Shown here piece by piece: positions 36,878 through 45,441 of a DNA stretch of 64,000 nucleotides. The position numbers and the translations under genes were made by a program. The DNA is from Clostridiales bacterium DTU070. Its GTDB lineage: Bacteria; Bacillota; Clostridia; DSM-8532. The DNA lies in contig LFSH01000074.1 of the NCBI GenBank assembly GCA_001513105.1, positions 1 to 64,000 of the forward strand, in the 5' to 3' direction. The notes beneath the pieces are model-generated. The model had not been told where the DNA came from and ran no database searches. It saw only the letters and a list, made by a program, of their open reading frames with translations. Position 1 is the stretch's first letter. Each line of letters begins with the position of its first letter.

Positions 36878-37011
36878 GAAGCAATCAGGTTTTCAATTTC
36901 CTCAAATGACGATTATACGGCAAATAACAGAATCGGCCCGTTAACGGTACGAAAAACGCTTAAATTATGGTACAGGAATATAAAAAAAGGGTAATCTATG
37001 TATTGAGTATT

Positions 37012-37040
37012 TTGACATGGTTTGCCACAATATGTAATGA
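37012..37040 (+). promoter_or_regulatory. Candidate promoter of copA
   Basis: A consensus TTGACA (37012-37017) lies 17 bases before TAATGA (37035-37040). The -10 box is poor, so the call is tentative. A 10-bp palindrome CCGTTAACGG near 36938 has unknown meaning. Confidence 0.4.
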
Positions 37041-37084
37041 AGCATATAGATTTTTCGTTAAATATAAAATACCGGGGTGATACT

Positions 37085-39541
37085 TTGAGAGAGGAAACAT
37101 TGATAATTACCGGAATGACATGCGCATCCTGCGCTAAAGCGGTGGAGAGGCATGTGGGCAGGGTTGACGGCGTTGTATCGGCCAATGTAAATCTTGCCAC
37201 TGAAAAATTAACCGTCAAATATGATGAGTCTGTAACTGATGTTTCGAATATATGCGAAGCTGTGATAAAAGCAGGTTACGGCGTTCAGGACACGGCAGAG
37301 AAACGGGAGGTCGTTATACCCGTAATGGGAATGACGTGCGCATCCTGTGCTAAAGCCGTTGAAAGGGCTGTAAGCAGGCTGCCGGGTACGATTGAGGTAA
37401 GCGTTAATTACGCTGCCGAAAGGGCAAAGGTTGTATATGAGCCCGGAAAAACAAGGCTGTCGGAAATCAGGCATGCTATTGAAAAAGCGGGATATAAACC
37501 CCTTGAAGCTGATACGGGCGAGAAAACCGATCGTGAAAAGGATCTCAGGGAAAAAGAGAGGAAATCGTTATGGACAAGGTTCCTTTTTTCCGCAGTGTTT
37601 ACGATACCTCTTTTTTATATTGCGATGGGTCACATGATACATTTGCCTGTACCCGAATTTTTGAATCCCGATACTCATCCGCTGAATTTCAGCCTGATTC
37701 AGCTTGCCCTTGTTATACCTGCAATGGCTGCAGGCTATAAGTTTTATACTGTAGGTTTTTCAAGGCTTGTAAGGTTTGAACCAAACATGGATTCGCTGAT
37801 CGCAATAGGTACGGGCGCTGCGTTTGTTTATGGCCTGTATGCGGTTTACCGGATCTTGAATGGAGGGGTGGAATACGCCCATGAATTATATTTTGAATCC
37901 ATTGGTGTAATAATAACGTTAATCCTTTTGGGCAAATACCTTGAATCGGTGTCAAAAGGAAAAACATCAGAGGCAATTAAAAAGCTGATGGGACTTGCGC
38001 CGAAAACAGCAACCGTGATCATGGACGGCAAGGAGATGGAAATCCCGATTGAAGAGGTTGAAGTCGGAGACATACTTGTTGTAAAACCGGGTGAAAGAAT
38101 ACCTGTTGACGGTGAGGTTATCGAAGGAAGAACTTCGGTGGACGAATCGATGCTTACCGGTGAAAGCATTCCCGTTGAGAAATACAGGGGCAGTAAAGTC
38201 GTTGGTGCAAGTATAAACAAAAACGGAACGATTAAGTTTGTTGCAGAACGGGTAGGAAAGGACACGGTTCTTGCGAATATTATCAAGATTGTTGAAGACG
38301 CGCAGGGGTCAAAGGCACCGATTGCGAAAACCGCAGACATAATTGCAGGGTATTTCGTTCCTGCGGTTATGCTTATTGCCGTTATTTCGGCAATAGCATG
38401 GTTTGTGTCGGGGAAATCCTTAACCTTTGCCCTTACAATACTGGTTTCGGTTCTTGTCATTGCATGCCCGTGCGCCCTTGGCCTTGCAACACCGACGGCT
38501 ATAATGGTGGGAACGGGCAAAGGCGCTGAATACGGTGTGCTTACTAAAAGCGGTGAAGCCCTTGAAACGGCACATAAAATAAACATGATCGTGTTTGATA
38601 AAACGGGTACAATAACCGAAGGCAGGCCGGTAGTTACCGATATTATAACTGCAGACGGGATTAGTAAGGAAGAACTGCTTATGCTGTCCGCATCTGCCGA
38701 AAAGGGGTCGGAACACCCGTTGGGCGAAGCCATTGTAGGCCATGCCGTGGAAAAAAACATGGATCTGCTTCCGGCTGAGCAGTTTGAAGCAATCCCGGGT
38801 GAAGGGATTAAAGTTGCTGTTGGCGGAAAAGAAGTGCTTATTGGAAACAAAAAGCTGATGGAAGACAGGAATATTGAATTAACCCTGGTGACAGAATCAG
38901 AAAGGCTGGCCATGGAAGGGAAGACCCCGATGTTTGTTGCTGTAGACGGCAAAGAAGCAGGTGTTGTTGCCGTTGCGGATGTGATCAAGAAAAGCAGCAA
39001 AAAGGCTGTTGAAGTACTGCACAGAATGGGTATAAAAGTTGCAATGATTACGGGCGACAATAAAAGAACCGCTGATGCGATTGCAAGGCAGGTTGGAATT
39101 GACAGGGTCCTGGCAGAGGTACTCCCGCAGGACAAGGCGAATGAGGTTATGAAACTGCAGCAGGAAGGCTTCAAGGTGGCAATGGTGGGCGACGGTATCA
39201 ACGATGCGCCTGCCCTGGCACAGGCAGATATCGGTATGGCGATAGGCTCGGGTACCGATGTAGCCATGGAATCGGCAGATATTGTCCTGATGAAAAGTGA
39301 TTTGATGGATGTACCAACCGCAATACAGTTAAGCAAAAGGACAATCAGAAACATAAAGCAGAACCTGTTCTGGGCTTTTGCATATAATACGGCCGGAATT
39401 CCAGTTGCAGCAGGTTTTCTGCATCTTTTCGGAGGCCCGCTGTTAAACCCGATGATAGCTGCAGCTGCAATGGCGTTCAGTTCGGTTTCGGTATTGACAA
39501 ATGCCCTGAGACTTAAAAGGTTTAAACCTGTTAATGAATAA
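37085..39541 (+). CDS. copA: Copper-translocating P-type ATPase
   Basis: P1B-type ATPase of about 818 residues exporting Cu(I). Two N-terminal heavy-metal-associated domains each carry GMTCASC. The membrane ion site is [10 protein letters not shown], the phosphorylated aspartate is in DKTGTITEG, and the actuator TGES and nucleotide-domain HPLGEA and [10 protein letters not shown] motifs are present. TTG 37085 is chosen because GGGGTG lies just upstream and HMA1 starts there. copZ follows after 27 bp. Confidence 0.93.
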   Translation: MREETLIITGMTCASCAKAVERHVGRVDGVVSANVNLATEKLTVKYDESVTDVSNICEAVIKAGYGVQDTAEKREVVIPVMGMTCASCAKAVERAVSRLPGTIEVSVNYAAERAKVVYEPGKTRLSEIRHAIEKAGYKPLEADTGEKTDREKDLREKERKSLWTRFLFSAVFTIPLFYIAMGHMIHLPVPEFLNPDTHPLNFSLIQLALVIPAMAAGYKFYTVGFSRLVRFEPNMDSLIAIGTGAAFVYGLYAVYRILNGGVEYAHELYFESIGVIITLILLGKYLESVSKGKTSEAIKKLMGLAPKTATVIMDGKEMEIPIEEVEVGDILVVKPGERIPVDGEVIEGRTSVDESMLTGESIPVEKYRGSKVVGASINKNGTIKFVAERVGKDTVLANIIKIVEDAQGSKAPIAKTADIIAGYFVPAVMLIAVISAIAWFVSGKSLTFALTILVSVLVIACPCALGLATPTAIMVGTGKGAEYGVLTKSGEALETAHKINMIVFDKTGTITEGRPVVTDIITADGISKEELLMLSASAEKGSEHPLGEAIVGHAVEKNMDLLPAEQFEAIPGEGIKVAVGGKEVLIGNKKLMEDRNIELTLVTESERLAMEGKTPMFVAVDGKEAGVVAVADVIKKSSKKAVEVLHRMGIKVAMITGDNKRTADAIARQVGIDRVLAEVLPQDKANEVMKLQQEGFKVAMVGDGINDAPALAQADIGMAIGSGTDVAMESADIVLMKSDLMDVPTAIQLSKRTIRNIKQNLFWAFAYNTAGIPVAAGFLHLFGGPLLNPMIAAAAMAFSSVSVLTNALRLKRFKPVNE

Positions 39542-39568
39542 CAGATAATAAATCCGGAGGTGTTTTGA

Positions 39569-39778
39569 ATGGCAAAAAAGGTTTACATTGAGGGAATGTC
39601 ATGCAATAACTGTGTCAGGCATGTGAAGGATGCATTAATCGTGATTGACGGGGTAAAGGATGTAAGGGTCAGCCTTGAAGGGAAGTTTGCAGAACTGGAA
39701 CTTGCCCGCGAGGTTGGCGATGACGTGATAAAGGAAGCGATTGAAGACGCAGGGTATGATGTGACCCGAATAGAGTAA
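39569..39778 (+). CDS. copZ: Heavy-metal-associated copper chaperone
   Basis: 69-residue HMA-domain protein with the metal site GMSCNNC (residues 9-15), a ferredoxin-like fold and normal CopZ length. It should bind Cu(I) in the cytoplasm and deliver it to CopA. Start ATG 39569 behind CCGGAGGTG. The binding loop has NN in place of the more usual H/A residues between the cysteines, which is tolerated in the family. Confidence 0.9.
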   Translation: MAKKVYIEGMSCNNCVRHVKDALIVIDGVKDVRVSLEGKFAELELAREVGDDVIKEAIEDAGYDVTRIE

Positions 39779-39782
39779 AAAC

Positions 39783-39806
39783 AAGGGGTGGCGGTTGCCG
39801 CCCCTT
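39783..39806 (+). terminator. Hairpin after copZ
   Basis: AAGGGGTGGCGG / CCGCCCCTT arms form a strong GC-rich stem, but no T-run follows, so termination efficiency is uncertain. Confidence 0.5.
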
Positions 39807-39877
39807 GATATTAACATCGTTCTTTATCTGTGCTATAATATTCGGTATTATCAGCTTTAAGGGGGACAAGAGGCATA

Positions 39878-40798
39878 ATGAACTTTGAAATTGTGTTCGG
39901 GCAGGTTTTGATACTGCTCATTATTATGATTGTCGGGGTTATTGCAGGAAAAACGGGAATAATTGCGGACGGCGCTTCAAAAAAGCTCTCGGAGCTTTTG
40001 TTATATGTAACCAACCCGATGCTTGTGCTGGGCTCTTTTTTCTTTGAGTATTCGGCCGAAAAGCTGAAAAATGGATTAATGGTATTGTTACTTGCCACAG
40101 GTTTTTATTTTCTGAGCATTTTCCTGTCATCTATACTTTTCAGAGGATTCAGTGAAAAAGTCAAACCGATAATGCGTTTTTCAGCAGTCTTTTCAAATGC
40201 TGCTTTTATCGGGCTCCCGATGATGAAGGCACTTTACGGCCCCGATGGAGTGTTTCTGGGCTCTTTTTATATTGTTGCCTTTAATATTTTCGTCTGGACT
40301 TTCGGTTATACGATGTACGGCAATGCAAAGGAAAGCGGCGGAACGTTGAAAATGATGAAAAAAGCGCTGCTGAATCCTGCTGTTATAGCTGTTTATGCCG
40401 GAGTTGTCATTTTTGTTCTGCGTATCCCTGTACCAAACGTAGTCAAAAGCGCGGTGAGTTATATCGGTGATATGACAATGCCTTTGTCCATGCTGATAAT
40501 CGGCGCCCTTATAAGTACAACGAGATTAAGGAACCTTGTAAATGATGTGAAGGTATACTATGTTTCGGCGGTAAGACTTATTCTGATGCCGCTGCTTGCC
40601 TATGGTATACTGTACCTGCTTGGAGTGCGTGAAATAGTGACGTCTGTTATTGTTACCGCCCTTGCAATGCCGGTGGCGGCAACCACCACGATATTCGCAG
40701 AGCTGTTTGACAAGGATTCCATATTTGCATCAAAAGCAGTAATGCTGTCAACAATATTGTCCATTATCACCGCACCGCTTATTGTAGGTCTGTTATAG
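39878..40798 (+). CDS. AEC family transporter (auxin efflux carrier-like)
   Basis: 306-residue membrane protein with about ten predicted helices in two halves, typical of the AEC/MleP family: N-terminal half with GVIAGKTGIIADGASKKLS and the FSNAAFIGLPM motif, C-terminal half with PLSMLIIGALIST and ALAMPVAATTTIFAE. Bacterial members carry malate or related organic acids; the substrate here is unknown. Start ATG 39878; the AAGGGGGA site lies about 15 bases upstream. Confidence 0.88.
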   Translation: MNFEIVFGQVLILLIIMIVGVIAGKTGIIADGASKKLSELLLYVTNPMLVLGSFFFEYSAEKLKNGLMVLLLATGFYFLSIFLSSILFRGFSEKVKPIMRFSAVFSNAAFIGLPMMKALYGPDGVFLGSFYIVAFNIFVWTFGYTMYGNAKESGGTLKMMKKALLNPAVIAVYAGVVIFVLRIPVPNVVKSAVSYIGDMTMPLSMLIIGALISTTRLRNLVNDVKVYYVSAVRLILMPLLAYGILYLLGVREIVTSVIVTALAMPVAATTTIFAELFDKDSIFASKAVMLSTILSIITAPLIVGLL

Positions 40799-40844
40799 AC
40801 GGGGCTTCTTCACGGCGAACGGTTCATTCATTATGTTTCTGTTT

Positions 40845-41639
40845 TCAGATGTTTAAAAGCCTTGCTGCATTCGAGTACAGAATTGCACATTTTTCCTCAT
40901 CGGTCAGGTCCAGGTGAAGGAACCTGTTCAGTTCTTCCTCATGATCCCACATCGGATAGTCCGTTCCGAACAGAAACCTGTCAGCACCATGCTTCCTGAT
41001 CATGTTCACAGCCCTTTCGGGTTCGAGGAAAGCAAGGGTGCTGGATGTATCCATGTATACGTTTTTTCCTGCCAGGTACCTTAACGAATGGTCCCACATC
41101 CTGTAACCGCCGAAATGAGCGGCAATTACGGTGAGTGAAGGGAACAACCTGAGAACCTTTGAAAGCCTTTCAGGGCTTGAAGAGGTGCGCTTCTCATCTC
41201 CCATATGGATAAGCAGCGGAAGTTTCCCCTGGATGGAAGCGTATACGGGCATCATTTCCGGATCATCTATGCTGAAATTCTGAAATTCGGGATGCAGTTT
41301 AATGCCCTTAAGATTTAAGGAAATAATTCTCTGAACTTCCGCGTCAATATTTTTCATACCCGGGTGGAGAGTTCCGAAACCAATGATATTGTCGTGTTTT
41401 TTTACCGTTTCTGCAATAAAATCATTTATTGCCTTTACCTGTTCGGGATGAGTTGCCGATGAATGTACCACAAACTTTTCAACACCGATTCTCCCGCCTT
41501 TTTCCAATAAATCGGCAACCGTTCCCCTGCCGGACATTTTAATATTATAATAGCTGCCTATATTAAAAACTGCTTTTTCAGCAACTTTATCCGGGAAGAT
41601 ATGGGTGTGTATATCAATGATCCTGTATGTTTTATCCAT
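40845..41639 (-). CDS. Amidohydrolase family protein (PF04909 type)
   Basis: 264-residue TIM-barrel metal hydrolase. The metal-binding signature IDIHTHIFPD (HxH) is at residues 8-17; later metal or acid/base positions are in GIKLHPEFQNF, LIHMGDE, VIAAHFGG and FGTDYPMWDHE. This group includes decarboxylases and lactonases; no substrate can be assigned. It lies on the minus strand behind an ECF S-component gene on the same strand, about 70 bp apart, so the two may be cotranscribed. Confidence 0.85.
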   Translation of the reverse strand: MDKTYRIIDIHTHIFPDKVAEKAVFNIGSYYNIKMSGRGTVADLLEKGGRIGVEKFVVHSSATHPEQVKAINDFIAETVKKHDNIIGFGTLHPGMKNIDAEVQRIISLNLKGIKLHPEFQNFSIDDPEMMPVYASIQGKLPLLIHMGDEKRTSSSPERLSKVLRLFPSLTVIAAHFGGYRMWDHSLRYLAGKNVYMDTSSTLAFLEPERAVNMIRKHGADRFLFGTDYPMWDHEEELNRFLHLDLTDEEKCAILYSNAARLLNI

Positions 41640-41712
41640 TTGAATTCTCCTGCTTCAACAGCGGTCTGCGATGCAGGCCTGTCTTAACCGGGTAAACCCT
41701 TTGTCAAACCGG

Positions 41713-42486
41713 TCATTTCGGGTTATCCATGCCGAAAAAGTATTCATTTGCTTTCAGCAGAGCGGGTGCAATTGCTGTTGTTATTGCAATGCCGGCAAGC
41801 AGTTGCAATAAATTCATCGGCACGCTGAAAACAGGTGATACAGGGTTTCCGTAAAGGATGAACTCTGCCAGGTAATAACCTGTTACCATGCATGCGCCAG
41901 AACTGAGCATTCCGATAACGCCTCCCGCGCCAATACCCTTTACATTCTGCTTTTTCGCCAGGTAAATAATAACAGCAAATATTATAATTATAACGGCAAT
42001 GATTGCTGCTGTCAAATAACGCTGGATATCCGAAGCCGTTTTGATAATGTTATCGGGAGAATCCCCGAGCGCTGATGCAAGAGAATCCGCCGAGAAATTT
42101 ACCGCTCCTGTTAGCGCGCTTTTAATTACAACTAAGAAAGCAACCCATACGGTAACGGTTGTTGCTGCAGAGACCATGATCTCCTTTTTTGTCCTGTGCC
42201 TTACAGCAAGCCCCATAACCAGTGCCATCAGTGATTTTATTATAAGGGTGGGTAATGCCCATTGTGCATACGGGGAGAGTATATCGGACAGCATTGAACC
42301 TACACCCGATGCAAAAGCACCGTAAAACGGACCCAGTAAAAGGGCAGAGATAAATACAAAACCATCACCGGGATGGATATAACCATTTACAGTGGGGATT
42401 TTGATTATACTCGTGGATAAAAAAACAAGGGCTGTCATTAACCCGGTCAATACAATTTTTTTAAGCCGAAAGTTTTCTTTATTCAT
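41713..42486 (-). CDS. ECF transporter substrate-binding (S) component
   Basis: 257-residue integral membrane protein with about six helices. The N-terminus KIVLTGLMTALVFLSTSIIKIPT and GYIHPGDGFVFISALLLGP are characteristic of S components that capture a vitamin and dock with a shared EcfAA'T module (not in this window). It is divergent from a MocR regulator, and MocR/PdxR-type regulators commonly control vitamin B6 uptake, so a pyridoxine-type substrate (PdxU-like) is my inference. An unusually large internal loop with DSPDNIIKTASDIQ separates the central helices. Confidence 0.78.
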   Translation of the reverse strand: MNKENFRLKKIVLTGLMTALVFLSTSIIKIPTVNGYIHPGDGFVFISALLLGPFYGAFASGVGSMLSDILSPYAQWALPTLIIKSLMALVMGLAVRHRTKKEIMVSAATTVTVWVAFLVVIKSALTGAVNFSADSLASALGDSPDNIIKTASDIQRYLTAAIIAVIIIIFAVIIYLAKKQNVKGIGAGGVIGMLSSGACMVTGYYLAEFILYGNPVSPVFSVPMNLLQLLAGIAITTAIAPALLKANEYFFGMDNPK

Positions 42487-42559
42487 ATCAGTCAGCTCCC
42501 GTATCGTAAGTATAATTCCGTATTGCCTTCCTTTCTTGTTATGATAGAATATAGCATAT

Positions 42560-42613
42560 AACTGACCACTAAAAAAGTGACAGTTTTATAAAAATTGAAA
42601 GGGACAGTTTTAT
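42560..42613. promoter_or_regulatory. Candidate MocR operator: three related half-sites
   Basis: Three copies of an (A/G)(T/G)GACAGTT-type word lie between the divergent genes: 42560-42570 in reverse (AACTGACCACT), 42576-42589 (AGTGACAGTTTTAT) and 42601-42613 (GGGACAGTTTTAT, overlapping the ribosome site and start of the regulator gene). One inverted and one direct pair, spaced about 25 bp, is the usual pattern for MocR-family binding sites. Confidence 0.6.
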
Positions 42614-43973
42614 GGTTTTCGAGTCTGCATGGTATGAATACCGGGACAAGAACATGCCCAAGTATGTAAGACTGTATTTCTGCATACGGAGAGAAATAGA
42701 GAAAGGGAATATAGAGCCCGGCTGCAAGCTGCCTTCAATACGCCAGGTGTCGAAGGAACTTGGCTTAAGCTCCACCACCGTCGAAAACGCCTATAACCAA
42801 CTGATGGTGGAAGGATATATATGCAGTATTCCCCAAAAAGGCTATTATGCTGCAGGCCTGGATCCTTCCCTTATAAATGCCGGCAACCTGCCCGTGAAAA
42901 AAGAGATCAAGGATGAAAAGCCTGAGGAAATGGGGAGTTTTATTGATACCGAAATCTTCAATTTCGGTGAATGGAGAAAAATATATAACCGTGTGATGAG
43001 AGAACAGAAGGAGTGGCTGCTTGTTGAAGGTGATCCGCAGGGCGAGAGAGAGCTGCGGAAAGCCCTGGCAGATTATACATACAAGGCAAGGGGGGTTGTC
43101 TGCAGCCCTGATCAGATAATTATCGGTTCAGGTGTGCAGACGCTTCTGCATATTTTCTGTGATATCGCCGCAGGTATTGTAAAACCGGAGGTTGCTTTCG
43201 AAGAACCGGGTTTTGTCGATGTACGGCCGGTTTTTCTGAAGAGGGGCTATAAACTGCATCCCGTAAATCTCGGCAGGGACGGTATTGATATCAAATCCCT
43301 TTATGAATCGGGGGCGGCGGTTTGTTATATTAGTCCTTCACATCAGTATCCCACCGGGCTGGTTATGCCTGTTCAGAAGAGGATGGAGGTTATCAGGTGG
43401 GCAGACAGTACCAACGGCTATATTCTTGAGGATGATTATGACAGCGAACTAAGGCTTTCAGGAAGGCCTGTTCCGTCCCTTTACAGTCTTGACAGCAGCG
43501 GGCGTGTTGTATATATCGGTTCCTTTTCAACGGTGATCGCGCCTTCATTACGCATCAGCTACATGATCCTGCCCGGTACTCTTAACGAAAGATACAAAAG
43601 CATTATTAGCGGATACAGGTCCACTGTTTCCACCGCAGACCAGCTTGTTTTGGCCGAGTATATAGATAAAGGGTTGTTTGAAAAACATCTCCGCAGGATG
43701 AGAAAGAAATGCGCTGAAAAACTGAACATTCTGAACCGGACAGCTGCCCGTTTCGCCGAACGGCTGAAAATTCATTCTTCCGGCACGGGTACATTCGTTC
43801 TGATCGAAGCGGACAGAAAGCATAGGAATAAGAAAATTTGCAATTCATATTTGTCAGAGTTGTGGGATGGTTTTTATGTATTCAATTATGCCGGTATCTG
43901 TGCCGAAAAATACGAAGAAATTCTTGGATGGTTAGTTTCATCTGCAAACACTTTAAGTAAAGATATCGTGTAA
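42612..43973 (+). CDS. MocR/PdxR-family regulator lacking the PLP lysine
   Basis: 453 residues. N-terminal GntR-type winged helix (SIRQVSKELGLSSTTVENAYNQL, residues 37-59) fused to a fold-type I aminotransferase domain (SPSHQYPTG, EDDYDSEL, APSLRISYMILP). The position that normally holds the Schiff-base lysine (GTFSK in GabR/PdxR) is threonine here, T307 in YIGSFSTVIAPS, codon ACG at 43530-43532. PLP could still bind non-covalently. The last codons (KDIV, stop) coincide with the first bases of a palindromic repeat array, so the C-terminus may have been replaced. Confidence 0.88.
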   Translation: MVFESAWYEYRDKNMPKYVRLYFCIRREIEKGNIEPGCKLPSIRQVSKELGLSSTTVENAYNQLMVEGYICSIPQKGYYAAGLDPSLINAGNLPVKKEIKDEKPEEMGSFIDTEIFNFGEWRKIYNRVMREQKEWLLVEGDPQGERELRKALADYTYKARGVVCSPDQIIIGSGVQTLLHIFCDIAAGIVKPEVAFEEPGFVDVRPVFLKRGYKLHPVNLGRDGIDIKSLYESGAAVCYISPSHQYPTGLVMPVQKRMEVIRWADSTNGYILEDDYDSELRLSGRPVPSLYSLDSSGRVVYIGSFSTVIAPSLRISYMILPGTLNERYKSIISGYRSTVSTADQLVLAEYIDKGLFEKHLRRMRKKCAEKLNILNRTAARFAERLKIHSSGTGTFVLIEADRKHRNKKICNSYLSELWDGFYVFNYAGICAEKYEEILGWLVSSANTLSKDIV

Positions 43974-44942
43974 ATTCTCGGAAACAGTCGCTTCGTTTGC
44001 AAAGAGCTGGGCAGTTCAGCTCGGGCAAGCCAAAGTTGGAAAAGTAATTAAGAAAAAAATCAGGTGCATTTTTGATCCGTTGGCTTGCTTGTCCTCGCTC
44101 TGACTGCACATTTCTAAGCTGCATTCCGCTTTAAGTTTCATCGCATTGCACGATATCTGCAATTACTTAAAGAAGGTAAAGATACCGTGCAATGCTTGGA
44201 AACAGTCGCTGCGTTTGCAAGAGCTGGGCGGTTCAGCTCGGGCAAGCCGAAACTCGCAAAAATGCTATAGAATAAAAAAGTAAGAAGCATTTTTGCTCAA
44301 ACAGTCGGATTGCTTATCCTCGCTCTGACCGCCCATCTCTAAGCTGCACTCCGCTGAAGGTTTCCTTGCATTGCACGATATCTCCGGAAACATAAAGGTA
44401 AGGATATCGTGCGAATGCTCAGAAGCAGTCGCTGCGTTTGCAAGAGCTGTGCGGTTCAGCTCGGGCAAGCCGAAACTCGCAAAAATGCTATAAAAAAATA
44501 TGGTAAGTGGCATTTTTGCTCAAACAGTCGGCTTGCTTGTCCTCGCTCTGACTGTGCATTTCTATGCTGCATTCCGCTGAAAGTTTCCTCGCATTGCACG
44601 ATATCTGCAATTACTTAAAGAAGGTAAAGATACCGTACAATGCTTGGAAGCAGTCGCTGCATTTGCAAGAGCTGTGCGGTTCAGCTTGGGCAAGCCGAAA
44701 CTCGCAAAAATGCTATAGAATAAAAAAGTAAGAAGCATTTTTGCTCAAACAGTTGGTTTGCTAATCCTCGCTTCTTCACCGCCCATCTCAAAGCTGCACT
44801 CCGCTAAAAGTTTCCTTGCATTGCACCGTATCTCCAAACACTTGACGGTAGCTGAATATGTAAAGATATCGTGCGAATGCTCAGAAACAGTCGGTGCATT
44901 TGCAAGAGCTGTGCAGTTCAGCCCGGGCAGCGAAACCTTTAT
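43962..44942 (+). repeat. Palindromic repeat cluster 2 (four full units and one partial)
   Basis: About 1 kb without a gene. Units: A 43962-44157, B 44181-44382, C 44403-44605, D 44629-44832, and partial E from 44865 to about 44942. Start-to-start distances are 219, 222, 226 and 236 bp. B and D share one loop sequence and start GATACCGT; C has another loop identical to that in the full unit of cluster 1. The linkers after A and C are identical, so the array probably grew by duplicating a two-unit (about 445 bp) block. Each unit is an imperfect palindrome with the perfect inner stem GCAAAAATGC / GCATTTTTGC (altered in A). Confidence 0.9.
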
Positions 44943-45034
44943 AAAATTACCGGGGAAATAGACGCGTGAAAAAAACGGGTTGCCTTCTTTCTTTTCTCCT
45001 GAGCAAATTACCATCGTTTTTATCGGAATAAAAT

Positions 45035-45063
45035 TTGAACAATCACAATTTTTCTGTTATAAT
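45035..45063 (+). promoter_or_regulatory. Sigma-A promoter of the aminomutase gene
   Basis: TTGAAC (45035-45040) and a perfect TATAAT (45058-45063) separated by 17 bases. Transcription should start near 45070, giving an untranslated leader of about 370 bases. Confidence 0.7.
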
Positions 45064-45195
45064 TTTGTCTATACCGATGATTCTATACATAAATAACCTA
45101 TGATGGAATAAAAAATCAAAAAATCCTGCACCTCTTACCGGTTGTAGGTACTTTTTTCACAACAGGCAGAGACCTTATGCCTTTGTGACCATGTT

Positions 45196-45358
45196 GAAAT
45201 TGCCGGGCAATTTCATCTGCTGATTTAATTAACTTCTGTTTCAAAGAAGAAACATAATCAATTTGACCGCGAATAATTTATGTATCCTGTAATACCGGAT
45301 TAGACCGATTATTGCAATTTTCCCGCAAATTGCATCTGGTTCGGGCAATTTATTTTTT
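45196..45358 (+). promoter_or_regulatory. Structured leader with alternative hairpins, terminator-like
   Basis: Inside the long leader: hairpin GAAATTGC-CGG-GCAATTTC (45196-45214); hairpin TGCAATTT / AAATTGCA (45313-45334); and a competing hairpin in which AAATTGC (45327-45333) instead pairs with GCAATTT (45345-45351), followed directly by ATTTTTT. The last two are mutually exclusive, as in a terminator/antiterminator switch. No known riboswitch core was recognised. Confidence 0.5.
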
Positions 45359-45441
45359 ATTCGTACTATTGCTTATTATCCTGTAAAAACATGCAGGACT
45401 GGTGTATTTATATTTAATTCAGCAGAAAGTGAGGTAAAAAG

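Noticed and set aside
37846-39354. 502-codon minus-strand ORF opposite copA
   Set aside because: Shadow frame of a well-conserved P-type ATPase; Ser/Thr/Ile-rich translation without motifs.
43962-44942. CRISPR array
   Set aside because: Units are about 200 bp, themselves palindromic, with short similar linkers rather than short repeats with unique spacers; no cas genes nearby.
43962-44942. Integron attC array or IS element
   Set aside because: No gene cassettes, integrase or transposase are present, and the palindrome ends do not match the attC core sites.
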